64,000 nucleotides of DNA. Source: Bondarzewia mesenterica. Lineage: Eukaryota > Basidiomycota > Agaricomycetes > Russulales > Bondarzewiaceae. The notes beneath the pieces are model-generated. The model saw only the letters and a list, made by a program, of their open reading frames with translations, was not told where the DNA came from and did no database searches. A program made the translations under genes and the position numbers. The DNA is taken from positions 1 to 64,000 of the forward strand of contig SGPL01000007.1 of the NCBI GenBank assembly GCA_004802705.1, written 5' to 3'. Shown in pieces: positions 34,332 through 45,745 of the stretch; the first letter of the stretch is position 1; every line of letters starts with the position of its first letter.

Positions 34332-35910
34332 TCAGGATACGAAAACCTTCTTCAACTTTGAGAACTCGCACTGCTCCCCAGAGCGAGGACAGGTGATCAT
34401 TCCGTTGTTCCAAAAGGCCATGTCTTCCAATGCCTGCGACACGGAGGTCAACGGACGGAGATGCTTAGAACAATCGCGATCGGAAGAGCGACGTTGAAAC
34501 ATGTGTGACGCACCTCTCTTGAGTACACGTACCCGTTGGGGAACGCCATCGGCGGGTTGTCCTCGTTCATGATCTTACCGCTCAGGCGACACACAATGGT
34601 GGAATTGACGTGGTGGCTGAACGGGACTTCCTTGGCGAGCTCTCTGAACGCCGGATCGCACACCGGGCAGTCCGGGTTCTGTGTGCCATGGTCGTAGCAG
34701 GCGGATGATTTGAGAGATGCAAGCCCGCCGTAGAGCGCGAGGTGCAGGAGCGGCTCCGAAGGGAGCGTATTGAGGTTAAAGATTGCGAGGCGGAAGGCGA
34801 GGATCAGGTTCGTCCAGCGGCTTGGGTCGTACAGGCGCTGTGAAGGGGAGTCAGCATTATGAGCGGGATGAAGTACATGAGGGCTGTAGGGGGACCTTGT
34901 AAGGGCCGCAGGTCGTCGTTGGAGGGTAAGCGAGGAGGGCAGAGGCTTGTTGGATCTGAGCCATGTGGGTTTCTTGCCATGACGTTAAGTGTTTCTTGAA
35001 GTACGCAATCGCCTCTTGTGTCTTACGAGCACGGTTCAGTTCGATATATTCCTGTAGACGCAGGTCGAACTCTAGCGTGCTCTAAACGGATGCAACCCCT
35101 GAAGTCAGTCCAGCTCAAGTAAAATCAATTTATCGAGAAACACACCTTAAGTTTCCGTAATGCATTCTTGTTTTCGTTACACCACGCAAGCGCTTCTGTA
35201 CAGCTGTATCGCCCTAGTGCTTCCTCTATTCGTCGAATATCCATGAACAGATCAATGTCGACCAGAGCCTGTCACACCAAATCTTGAAGGTCAGTGCCAG
35301 GCGGTATATGAAGGGAAAATACCTCAATGTCTTTCTCCTGAGCAATCTTCCGTGCCGTCTTCTCCTTCCCATGCCTCAAAGCCCAATCCACCAGCCATCG
35401 GTCTAGTCGGGTATCTTCCCACCTAACGTATTCTGGGTCATGAGTGCTTTGTAGATGGTCGAGGACATGAAGATGGTTTAGTCGTTCGCGCATCACGGCT
35501 TGGGTGGATGTGCCAGGTCCTTCTTGAAGCTCAGACAACTACAAAAATCCATAATTATTTCCACGGTTATAAAAAAAAAAAGGAGAGGGAACACAGACGG
35601 TATCCTTACCTTCCGCTTGAGGTTATCCACTCTGCCGATCATCGTCTCTACGGATTTGATCGCCTCCTGCTCATCTAGCGTCTCCGTACTTACACGCTTG
35701 GATAGATCATTGGAGGTACTTTGAACAGCGCCGAGCTCGCGCTCGATGTTCTTCTGTGAAGTCCTAAACACCTTGCGGTAGTTCTCATAAGGGACCTGGT
35801 ATGACCAATTAACAAAAATCACAGAACATAAAACAAAATCTGACGGTTACCCTTGCAAATGGTTGTTCAAAGAGGAGTATGCCCTCCATGTTGAGCTTGC
35901 TATTGCTCAT
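34332..35910 (-). CDS. GID9: GID/CTLH E3 ligase subunit, FYV10/MAEA (Gid9) type
   Basis: Start ATG 35910 (MSNSKLNMEGILLFEQPFAR). Exons give VPYENYRKVFRTSQKNIERE, SVETMIGRVDNLKRK and LNHLHVLDHLQST. A LisH-like part follows (RLDRWLVDWALRHGKEKTA), then CTLH (LFMDIRRIEEALGRYSCTEA, ALAWCNENKNALRKLKSTLE, FDLRLQEYIELNR) and the CRA part (LLAYPPTTTCGPYKRLYDP). The end is the RING-like GID domain (STIVCRLSGKIMNEDNPP, FPNGYVYSREALEDMA, CPRSGEQCEFSKLKKVFV) with TGA 34332-34334. With GID2/RMND5 it forms the catalytic core of the GID/CTLH ubiquitin ligase, which in yeast degrades gluconeogenic enzymes. The size (about 410 residues) is normal. The domain has the partial RING typical of this subunit. Confidence 0.93.
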
Positions 35911-36126
35911 GGTGCCCGAATCCTAAGCAGCGCCTGAGGCACTGACACTGCCAAGTGCAAGCCTAAAGACTGATAAAGTTATCCACTTTTGATGACTAAT
36001 ATGATAGGGGCAGTCCCCGGGGTCTGCAGGCAGGAACGGTTACATCATGGGCCTGAGCTCAACTTCGAAGTCGCAGATTCTGAGCTAGAGTCCTTTCAAA
36101 GTCTTTCTTACTGGATCTTCTGTTGA
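35911..36126. promoter_or_regulatory. Shared divergent promoter region (GID9-like / LIM protein)
   Basis: 216 bp separate two start codons on opposite strands, so regulatory elements for both genes must overlap or lie within it. No defined motif is seen. Confidence 0.4.
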
Positions 36127-39100
36127 ATGGCTCAATACTACCAACCACAGAGTACTCACTTTCCGCAGCAGGAATACCCACAACAACAACCACAACAATA
36201 CCCTTCCCAACATTACCAGGTTCCTCAATCTCACGACTCCAATTCCTATCAACAACTTCCATCGCGTGCGTATCCTCAGCCCGATAACTTTCAGAGGCCC
36301 CAGCCGCCGCCGCGAGCAAATTCATACCCTCACGCACACCCTTTGCCTTATCAACCACCTCAAAATCTATATTCACCTCAACCCCCTCCCGGTCAGCTAA
36401 TCTCCGCACCCAGTCCGCAATATCCGCCGTACTATCCTCCTCAGGCGGTGGTATCGCATGCAAACCTTCCTCCGCAGATCTCACAAATTCACTCCAATCC
36501 AGACAGTCTCTTTCGTAGGCCGCTTCCTATTCCGGGTGTTTCTGCACACCCTCCTTCGTCCTTTCCAGGTCGCCCACCTCTTCCGACTCCCGTGCTTACT
36601 CCAATACCCGCTCCTTCTTCTTCCCGCAATCCAGCGATACCTCAAATTTCCCAGCCGCAATCCCCAACGTCTCCTTCGGTCATTTCGCCTGTTTCACCTG
36701 GAACCAGTTCCCGTCGACCTCTTCCGAATCCGATCCCGCGATCTCAGGGTGCTTATTCCCTCAATAGCAATGTGAGGAGCCCAAGTCCTGTGAGGGCAGC
36801 TGTCGCTACGTTCTCTCTGTCACAAGAGAGTCCGCGCGATGCATCATCTTCTACGCCGACGGGTTTTGTACCATACTGGAAGCGCAACGCCGCGTCTCCT
36901 ATCGCCAGTGGCTCAGCACCTCTAGGCCAACCGTGGAGTGCTGGCTCAAATTTCTCTGCTGGTTCTGACCGCATGCAGGTCTCCTCAGGAAGGGATCGTA
37001 GCAAAAGCATGAATACTGGTAGACCACTACCGCCGTCCCCCATACATCCTCCAAATATTGGAGCTCTGAACCTTGGTTCTCCTCTGATCGGCGGTTCTGC
37101 TTCCTCGACGGCTTCTCGACGTCCGAGAGCTCTGCCCGATCCTATGTCTCCATCTGCAAAAACTGAGCATCCACCTCACTCGCGAAATAAGATGACAGCG
37201 CAGAATGGACGATCGGAATCGCCCACAAAGGAAAAACCTGCGCCGCAAACCGCTTCTCCAAGAGCTACTTCCCCCACAGAGTTCTCATTTGCCCTTCCGC
37301 GCGCTGCCCCCCCTGTGAAGTCTAATAATGGCTTTAACCTTGAAGGTGACAAGGACGGTGATAAGAACATTTTGAAATCTCGCTCCCCAAGCCCACAGTA
37401 TGGCATTAGGGATCTTCCTGCCCGCTCGCGATCCGTCATCTATCAAAACGAGCTACAGCCTCAACAAACAACCACTGATCGGGACAAAGAGCTATTCTCA
37501 CGCGCTCGTCCTGCGCGCTCATCAACGCTCCCACAGCCACCCACTCCACAATCCTTGTCCCAAACGCGTCACTGGTCAACACATTCCACAACCCTCGGCT
37601 CCAATCCTGTTTCTCCGCCGGTTCAGCGTCCCAACTCACGCTCCCCTGGCCCCTCAACGCCCACGTCGCCGTCAAACTGGCCTAGTGGTCTTCCGCCGCT
37701 CCCTCGCGCTCCAGGCTCTGGTTTCACTAAGCAGTACATCGCGCCGTCCTCCCAGCCACGCGAATACGTCAATCTCGATGACGCACCCCCGCCGTCCTTG
37801 CGACGCTCGCCTTCACCCTCTGCGTCCTCTCGATCCCCCGCACCTTCGCCCAAACTTCCGACCTTCCGCACCTCCGCGCCGTCGAATTCCTACCCCGCGC
37901 GGAGCCAGAACCAGAGTCAGAATCCACCTGCGCTCCCTCCGCGGCGCGGCATGGCATCCAACCCGCCCTCGCCGAAAAAGATGGCAGGTCCGCTTCCCCC
38001 ACTGCCGCACCGCCGCGAACCCGCGAGCTCGTCCTCTGGCCCGCGGCGCCAGGCATCGCCTCAACTAGAGAGAGAGCGAAAGCCGCGGTTCGTCGAGCCC
38101 GCACAACCGATCCCCAAGATCTCGCTCCCAGGAGACCCGGATGGAGAGTTGTCGGACGATAAGCAGGGGGCCGCAGATCAATCTGTCGGGACCAGACGTC
38201 CCGCGGATCAGCGTCTCAGGAGCAGCGAAAATACCACAGGTATCAGTGTCTGCCTCGGGTTTGTCGTCGACGCGCAAGCCCGTCCCGGCCAGCCCGCAGA
38301 GTTCTGTTGGTGCGCATCATTCGCATCCGCCATCAGCGATAGCGAGGAGGGGTGGTGGCCTCGCGTGTAATGGGTGTGGAGGTGCGATCGTCGGGAGGAT
38401 CGTCAGCGCCATGGGCGTCAGATGGCACCCGGGATGTTTTCGGTGTTGCATCTGCAATGAACTACTCGAGTATGTGAGCTCCTACGAGCATGAGGGCAGA
38501 CCATACTGTCATTTTGATTACCACGAGGTGCGCTGTCTTCCCGTCTGTTATTTTCGCTATATTGCCTTTTTTCGTTTCTGTTCTGTGGCGAAGGCTGACC
38601 GTTGAGCGAACAGAACTTTGCGCCGCGGTGCTATCACTGCAAGACGGCAATCGTCGACGAGAGGTTTATTACGCTCGACGATGCGGAGCTGGGCAAGCGG
38701 ACATATCACGAGCCGCATTTCTTCTGCTCTGAGTGCGGGGACCCGTTCCTGACGCCCGGCGGAGATCGGGGCGAGCTGACCTTCACCGGCGATGGCGTGT
38801 TCGTGGACGACGGTGTCGGCTTCACGGTGCACAACGGGTACCCATATTGCGAGGCGTGCCACGTGCGCCTGCGCGCGCCCAAGTGCAAGAGGTGCAAGAA
38901 GCCAATTCGCGCGGGAATGCAAGCCGTCGAGGCACTGGGGGGCAAGTGGTGCTGGGAGTGTTTCAGATGCACGGTGAGTCTCGCGGCCGCCGGGAGAGCT
39001 TGTTGTCTTATATTTTGTGCCGCGGTACCGCCGATGCTGATGCTTTTTGGGCCTATAGGGTTGCGAGAAACCGTTCGAGAATCCTGCGTTCTTCCTGCGG

Positions 39101-39157
39101 GACAACAAGGCTTTTTGCGAGAGTTGCTATAGCATCATCATCAAGAGCGAGCTGTGA
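36127..39157 (+). CDS. Paxillin-like LIM-domain protein with long Pro/Ser-rich N-terminus
   Basis: Start ATG 36127 (MAQYYQPQSTHFPQQ). About 680 residues of Gln/Pro/Ser-rich, apparently disordered sequence follow, with paxillin-type Pro motifs. Three LIM domains end the protein: CNGCGGAIVGRIVSAMG...WHPGCFRCCICNELL, then CYHCKTAIVDERF with HFFCSECGDPF, then CKRCKKPIRAG with CWECFRCT spliced to GCEKPFENPAFF and FCESCYSIIIKSEL. Introns lie at about 38529-38612 and 38972-39058. The frame of the N-terminal part does not continue into the LIM part: either one extra G in the run at 38166-38170, or a 75-nt intron (GTTCGT near 38091 to AAGCAG), is needed. Yeast Pxl1 acts at sites of polarised growth and cytokinesis with Rho GTPases. 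Stop TGA 39155-39157. Confidence 0.88.
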
Positions 39158-41098
39158 TCGGACGCTCTATGTTCAAATGTGGGGTGTGTTGTTGTAATCA
39201 TGCTTTGTTTGTCGGCCGTATCTCTCCGCAATTTGACAGGCTACACTCACCGTATTTATGGATGTCATTCTTTTGTTGTTGATCTCATTGACGACTCTTC
39301 TTGATGTGTGAATGCAGGCGTGCCGCATCGTAGGGGGTCGATCATTTTTATTATTGTTAAGTGGATGATACCTTTAACATACCACCCGGGAGACGCGCTA
39401 TACAAGATAAGCCGGCCGCAGAGGCGGTACACGGTGACAGGGTATCTGAACGGATGTCCAACGATCCATAAAAGGTAAACTCCAGGAAACCTACTGCATC
39501 ACACAAACTACAGACGGTTGTTAATCGAGTTGAGTACATGAGGCAGCCGAATTACTTTCCTTACCACCCAAGTCTCGAAGTCAAAAGAAATCGCACATTT
39601 CAAGTACGACGATGGAATGTAAAAGCCGACTTCCGTCCTGTTCGTCATAGAAGTGCGTTGGAAAGCGCCTTTAGGACCTGCGTGACTGATTCCCAACACG
39701 CATCCATTGAGTTGTGAAAAGCGGAGATACGCAAAGAATCAGGCCTCAGGGCCAGGATCTCTGAGTCAACGGATAACAAGGTGTGGTCTATAAAAAAANT
39801 TTGTCTGACATAACCGCGCTTAATCCACGGTCATTTCGAGCAACTCTCCTCGGCGTTGCTGGGTTTGGCTGGACGCCCTGGGCCGGCTCCGAAAAACGGG
39901 GGGTTCTCAGTGGAGACGGTCGAAAATGAGGGACCGCTACGAGAGGAGAAGGAAGGGGTTAATACATCGGCGTTTTTTCGAGCAGGAGACGGCCCGAACA
40001 GATACGAGTGTTCAGAGGAAATCAATTGACGGAAAAGCTTTTAACTACCTGTCGCTGGGAAACTAGGAATCAGAGACGGCAGCGGACGCGCGTCGGTGGG
40101 CTCCGAATATTAAAGGTAGCGCTTCAGTACTATGTCCAGCTGGAGATAGATCGAAGGACTCATGTCCACCGGAAATATCAGTGACTCAGCAGAGATGGAG
40201 CTGATCAGTCATCGCTGTCTTGATGGTGTAGAGAACGCGTTCCATGAAACTGCGCAATAGATGGGCGCGATGAGTCCGGACCATCACCTTGAATATCACA
40301 ATCCTAGAAAACTCCGTCAAGGCATGCACGAGGCCGCATCGACGCGAGTTTTTACACCTACGTTAGGGCGACAAGTACCTGAATTGTCTCGTAGATTTCA
40401 GGAACTACTTACGACCGATGAGATGGTGGTAGGTGTGATGTTTTCCCTAATATTTTCCTGATGGGCGACGGCGACGGCGACAGCTGGTTATCGCACACGA
40501 GTGGCACAGGCCCGGAACGATTTACCCTCAAGTATACCGTACGACAATATATTGGTCATGGCAGCCTGATGATCTGTAGAAATGATGCAGATGAGCCGCT
40601 TTTCCTGCGCCAGGGACAAAACTCAGAGGCACCACGAAAAAGACCTCTCTCCGGGTCCGCGCGTCCTGTCAAGTCAACGTCGGATTTCGGAGAGAAGTCA
40701 AAAGGGTGGCGATGATCCGCCAGCCCCTGTCGAACATCCGAGACCGTTTCGTACCAACTTACCACATAGCTCACCTCATGCCCTGACGGTGGCAAATGTA
40801 AAGCGCGGGGAAATTAAGGTCCAGATCGCTCGCGGCGAAGGCGGGGAAGTTAGCAATTGAGAGTCGCCGCTTGGCAAATTATACTTACATACCAGCAGCG
40901 GATGATGCAGGAACGCAAGTATTATGTTTGTGATGCCTTATGCTTACGTGCAACTTTGCTTGCAATGATGTTGCGTTGAAGAAACTCGGATGAATGCGAT
41001 TGCTTACGTAAGTATGTGCTCCGCGGCCCGACGACAGCCTCAATTGACTCCGTTCCACCTAAAACTTACTGACCGTGCTGAAATCGGTTCACTCACAA
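39158..41098. other. Long intergenic region with a possible minus-strand gene relic
   Basis: About 1.9 kb. On the minus strand at 39550-39720 a frame reads QLNGCVLGISHAGPKGAFQR, then EVGFYIPSSYLKCAISFDFE, followed by a plausible GTAAGG donor. It could be an exon of an unknown gene, and the frame further upstream (39720-39790) is shifted relative to it. Nothing recognisable is seen on the plus strand, despite a run of open frames near 40460-40860. Confidence 0.35.
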
Positions 41099-42619
41099 AT
41101 GTCCTTCGCGCCTCTCCGACGACGTGCACCCGTCGCGCCAGAAGGAAACTTAGAAACAACTGAGCAGATTTCAAATGCGAAGACTACGGAGCTTTTGACG
41201 GTCGCCTGGTCGGAACTTCCAGAATGGAGGAGGGATAACGAATACATTCTGACGGGTTACCGACGGTCAGCACCCAATTCTCGATTTGTTCTTCATTTCA
41301 TTTTGCTTTTGCCTTTCGCCATGGGGGATCTTGTCGCTTCGGGGGTGGACCCTTGTACCGACGGGAGAGGCGGGAGGGCGTCGTGCACTTACTCAATGTG
41401 TCTATTGTATCTCAGGGAACTGAAGAGCTGGTGGGCCTGTGCGGTGTCTGTGTTTGGCTGTGAGTGTTCCTGTGTCCATGCTGAATGGATCGCTCTGGAC
41501 GGATTGGGATCGCTCTCATTCATGTTGGCGGGCTACTTACCTCCTTGCAGACTTGCACAACGAAACAGGTAACTATGATATCGATCAACGATGTGCTCCA
41601 CGGCGCGGTTGAGACTAGTGTTAGGAATGTTCGTCATGTCTGACACGTCGCGCAGTGAACATCCACAGTCATCTTCAAGCCGCCTTTCTATTCGTGTGGT
41701 TCCTTGGCACGTTTGATTCAACCTATCTTTCAGCTCACGAGTCCGCACTATGGCTCGATTATGCCGTCTTCGTGATTTTCCTGTCCTCCGCGGTATTCTG
41801 TCTGCTCGGCAGTGCCTTCTTCCACATATCAACGGCGCACTCGAAAGAGGTGAGACAAATTGTTCGTTCCATTTCTTGCTCGATCGATGAATGAATGATT
41901 CGTGGCACTGCAAGGTTTCCGCTCGGTGTCATGCATTCGACTATTCTGGAATCATAGGTAAGTCGTCTTTGACAAGGCTCACGTCCCGTCCTATCTGATG
42001 ACAGGAACCTCTGCATCCAGTTCTCACCGTCGGGTCTTTTTATCCTTGCATCTATTACGCATTTTACTGCGACGTGCTTTTACAAACGGTCTACCTCGCC
42101 CTGATCACCCTCGCAGGTCTAGGTTGGTCCGACTGATCTGTGCTCCATCTCAGAAGCTCCCATCTGATACCGTGATGATCCGTCAGGCTCTGCCTATATT
42201 GTTCTAAATCCAGAATACGCGAAACCTACCCACCGAGGAGCCCGCACGAAGGTGTTCATCGCTTTGGGCTTGTCCAGCGTCCTGCCAGTCTCGCATGCCT
42301 TGATATCCCATGGATTCGATACCCTGTGCCGGGAGATGGGATTCCAGTGGCTTCTCACCTCGGGCGCGCTGTACATCTTCGGCGCGCTTCTCTAGTGAGT
42401 GCCGCACACGCTGTCTCCATGCTGGCAGCGGCTCACCTGGGCCTCTCGACCGGCAGCGCAAATAGAATTCCTGAAAGACTCGCTCCCGGAAAGTTTGACT
42501 ATTTCTTTGCATCACATCAGATCTTTCACGTCTGCGTCGTTTTGGCGGCGCTGGCACATTATACCTGTGTCCTTACCGCGTTTAATCACTGGCATAGCCG
42601 TGGCGGTGGTTGCTCGTGA
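41099..42619 (+). CDS. PAQR/haemolysin-III-related receptor (ADIPOR/IZH-like)
   Basis: The first ATG is 41099 (MSFAPLRRRAPVAPEGN). Exons give LLTVAWSELPEWRRDNEYIL, TGYRR spliced to ELKSWWACAVSVFG, then YLHNET spliced to VNIHSHLQAAFLFVWFLG. Further segments are LDYAVFVIFLSSAVFCLLGS, AFFHISTAHSKEV, RCHAFDYSGI, YYAFYCDVLLQTVYLALITL, YAKPTHRGARTKVFIALGLS, FQWLLTSGALYIFGALLY spliced to RIPERLAPGKFDYFFASHQI, and FHVCVVLAALAHYTCVL. The PAQR zinc ligands (His in AFFHIS, Asp in FDYSG, His-x-x-x-His in SHQIFH) and seven membrane segments are present. Fungal Izh proteins affect zinc and sterol homeostasis; the family includes adiponectin and progestin receptors. Stop TGA 42617-42619. Plasma or internal membrane location is inferred. 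Confidence 0.93.
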
Positions 42620-43730
42620 ATTAATGTTTTAGAGATCCTTTGCTGTCATCGCGGGTTTGACTGGGTACGGGGCGCCCCGTTAGTCCAGCATGTCGTCAAC
42701 GGCTTTCAAATCCGCATTTTGTTTGAAAGATTTGATTCCGATATTATTGCTGCGGCTGCGCCAATAGAATCGAGTGTAGCCAAAGTATTTCCCCTTGATT
42801 ACGTTGCCAAGGGCACCGCAATTGGCTCATTGGCGGCTGCAGGTTGAAGACGAGCGCTTGGTAAGTTCGAGCATAGATCACTCTGGATCCCCTCCGCGGG
42901 ATCCTGAACCGTATCTATGATCTGTCGCGGTGCAAAAATGAGGACGCTAGGCTGTAAAAACGAATTGTCCGTAGCGTTCGCTGCTTCGGTCACCCCGCGC
43001 GCGGGCCCGATCTGGAACAAGTGCGGATTGGATGGAATGTCAGAACGGGCGGGCCCGCGTTGTGGAACAAAGGCCAGCGGGATGGTTCGTAAGAGTCGGT
43101 CAAAAATGGGACAACGCTGGTAGGGCAACGGTACTTGGTGTGTGATAGGCATCGGCATGCCTGTGAGAACGTTCCTAGAGAGAGCCCAAAGATATGTATG
43201 TTGTGATAACCGCACCAGGCTTGAGGGTGGTGGTGACGGACAGGTAGGACCCGTATTTGTCAAGTATTTGTCACGGCGTATGACGAGGGGGTGTCCACGT
43301 GTGTTGAGAAGCCAAAATGACGGGCCCGCAAAGGAATATGTTGAGCAGCGTGCGACGGCGAAAGAGGAGAAAATGAACCATAACCCAGGCGCATCCAGGT
43401 TCCAAGTGGCCAATGTTCAGCTCCACTCACACTGGCCGTGCGCACAGGCCCGCGCTTACGGAACTTTTCCTTCAAAATTAAATGCACCATTCACAGAGAT
43501 CTGATTCCAGGTCTCATCGCCCGGCTCCGTCACTGCACGCTCTCCGCGGTGGCTTCTTCATTCTAATTCCTTTCGACATATGCCCCTGGCTCTTTCGGCG
43601 TTTCATATGACGGTTGATATACATTGTGTGCCGCCATGCCTCTCGGTATATATACCCTACCATTGACCTTCACTTTCCTCCATCCCCTTACTCACTTTCT
43701 CACAGAGCCCGTGCGGTTTGACATATTATC
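42620..43730. other. Intergenic region; one unexplained open frame at its start
   Basis: A plus-strand frame at about 42627-42846 runs with no stop and reads VRGAPLVQHVVNGFQIRILF and later VAKVFPLDYVAKGTAIGSLA before a TGA. It has no ATG at a sensible place and could be the last exon of a truncated gene. A long minus-strand frame (42799-43413) lacks an ATG start and recognisable motifs. The remainder should contain the P450 promoter. Confidence 0.35.
43647..43654 (+). promoter_or_regulatory. TATA box of the P450 gene
   Basis: TATATATA centred about 80 bases upstream of the P450 start codon, within the usual range for a fungal TATA element with a short 5' leader. Confidence 0.5.
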
Positions 43731-45745
43731 ATGTATTCCGTCGGCTTGCAGTCTTTCCTTCAGCTCATCTCAGCTACCCTTACGTCTTGGCCTGCCGCGA
43801 TATATGTCGCCGGCACTTTGATCGCCCTCTTGTTCCTTCTCTCGACCCGCGTCCGAGCGAGGGAGGACGCGCCAGTCACTGTGCCAGGGTATCGCCTGTT
43901 CACCATCCTTCCCTTTTTCCGCCAGCGTTACGACTTTCTCAACTGGGGCTTCCATGTCACTGGGCAACCGATTTTTCAGTTCAATCTCCTGCGAGTGAGT
44001 CGCTCCGCTTTCTTGTCCCGATTAGGCCTGACCGCCGGATACGCCCTGTCGGCGGATTTCCGTCAAAAATAGAATTCCATTATTGTCGTTTCCGGAGAAC
44101 ATGGAAGACGAGACTTCTTCAACGCGAAGGGACTCGATCTTCAAGAAGGCTTTCGAGTGTTGTCTGGAGCGGTGGGTTCCATGTCTTGTCTAGTTTCCTT
44201 TTTTTTCTATGTTTCTGACCGATCATATCTCGTCTGGGGTCTTCAGCTTCCCTTCGTACAGGGTGTGACGTCGGACTTGCGCCAGCGACGCATAGCACAA
44301 ATTTACAAACGTCTGTCCACCGTACAAAGGAATGAACGCCTGACAGAGCGTGAGTCTTACAATCCTTTCTGGTTCACAGGCTAAGACAACTTTGTGTCCG
44401 ATACAGTCATGCCTGAGATTTTGGGCGATTGTCGGGAAATTATGGCCTCTTGGGGGAAGGCGGGTACCTTCGACCCTTTCGAGAGGATTTATGATGTGAG
44501 TCCACTTGTCAATGGTACTGCATATCCTCCAGTTCTGACCCCTATCTCACCCCAGCTCGTCTTCCAAACGACCGTACGGTGTTTGACGTGCGCGGAAATC
44601 GCCAACGATCCTGTCGTCGTCGCGCGCCTCAAGAAGCTGTACGACAGAGTTGACCGCGGAACTACTCCCGCAACGGTGCTCTTCCCTTGGTTCCCCAGCC
44701 CTGCCATGATCATGAAATTCCGCGCTACGAAAGAGATCTACGACATCGTGGTCGCGACAATCAAAGTCAGGAAGCAGAGTGGCGTCTCGCACAATGATAG
44801 TCTTCAGATGCTTCTTGATTCTGGCGACGAGCCTTCTATGATTGTCGGCGTGCGTAAAATTCTCTTCTCGCTGTTTCATCCGTTTCCAGCTCGAGCCTAA
44901 ATTTATAATGCTATAGTTTATCATGGGCCTTCTCATCGCGGGCGCGCGGTCCACTGGCACAATCGGTCAGTCCCGTTTTCTTCTAGCTTCTGCTCGCGAA
45001 CGGCGAAAAAGCTAAATCGTACACTTCTCGTCGGGAAGCGTCCTGGGTGGTCACCTTCATCGGGTGTCATCCAGATTGGAAATTGAAGGCCCTTCTCGAA
45101 GTACAGGCGCTCCTTGCCGCACATCCCACGTATGAGGACTCATCAAGCTCCACGCCCGTCCCTCACACCTCGCGTCTCGCCGCTGTCCCCCTCACGGCCT
45201 GGGAGTCCGAAACTCCGGTGCTCGATTCTCTCATACGTGAGACGCTCCGCATGGCGCAGCCTCATGTTGCCATGCGTCGCAACGTCGGCCCCGAGATGCA
45301 CATTGGCGGGAAGACGGTACCTTCGGGCGCGTTCGTGATCTACCCTTTCAGCGACGTCCACGTCAACCCCGATCTCTATCCTGACCCCTGGAAATTCGAC
45401 CCTGCACGTCCTGAGGCTAAACCCGATTTTGGATACATCGGATGGGGCGGAGGTGCGTAGCTTCTCGGCTCATTCTCAACGCCGGGACCTCACGTTGACG
45501 GCTGGTTTTCTTATCTCATTTTTTCTTCAGGCAGAGTTAATTGCCTTGGTACCCGCCTGGCGAAGGTGGAGATGAAACTCATCGTCTCTATGCTCCTGCT
45601 CAACTTTGATTTCAACACCGTCGACGTCCACGGGCGCATCGCGGACCCTCACCCTCATCCCAACTGGAACGACACTCTGTCGTGTCGCCCGTCCAACGGT
45701 TCATTTTTCCTCAAGTATGAACGGCTAGATTCATGTACGCTCTGA
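43731..45745 (+). CDS. Cytochrome P450 monooxygenase with unusual I-helix
   Basis: Start ATG 43731. The N-terminal anchor (PAAIYVAGTLIALLFLL) and basic hinge are followed by VTVPGYRLFTILPFFRQRYD. Exons then give SIIVVSGEHGRRDFFNAKGL, LPFVQGVTSDLRQRRIAQIY, IFAWFP-like segment LFPWFPSPAMIMKFRA, I-helix MGLLIAGARSTGTI spliced to ASWVVTFIG, the ExxR motif (LIRETLRMAQPHVAMRRNV), the PERF-like region (DPWKFDPARPEAKPDFGYIG) and the haem loop WGGG spliced to RVNCLGTRLAKVEMKL with the ligand Cys. It is an ER-type haem oxygenase whose substrate is unknown. The I-helix reads AGARST where A-G-x-[DE]-T-[TS] is usual, so the conserved acid is replaced by Arg. Stop TGA 45743-45745. The neighbours do not suggest a biosynthetic cluster. 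Confidence 0.92.

Noticed and set aside
37400..38068. 222-codon plus-strand frame inside the LIM-protein gene
   Set aside because: Alternate-frame reading of Pro/Ser-rich repeats; the Arg/His/Pro-rich translation is what such composition gives by chance.
38557..39108. 183-codon minus-strand frame opposite the LIM domains
   Set aside because: Antisense to three well-conserved LIM domains; GC-rich codons leave the opposite strand open.
42799..43413. 204-codon minus-strand frame upstream of the P450 gene
   Set aside because: No ATG at its start, no domain-like motif, and it covers an expected promoter region.
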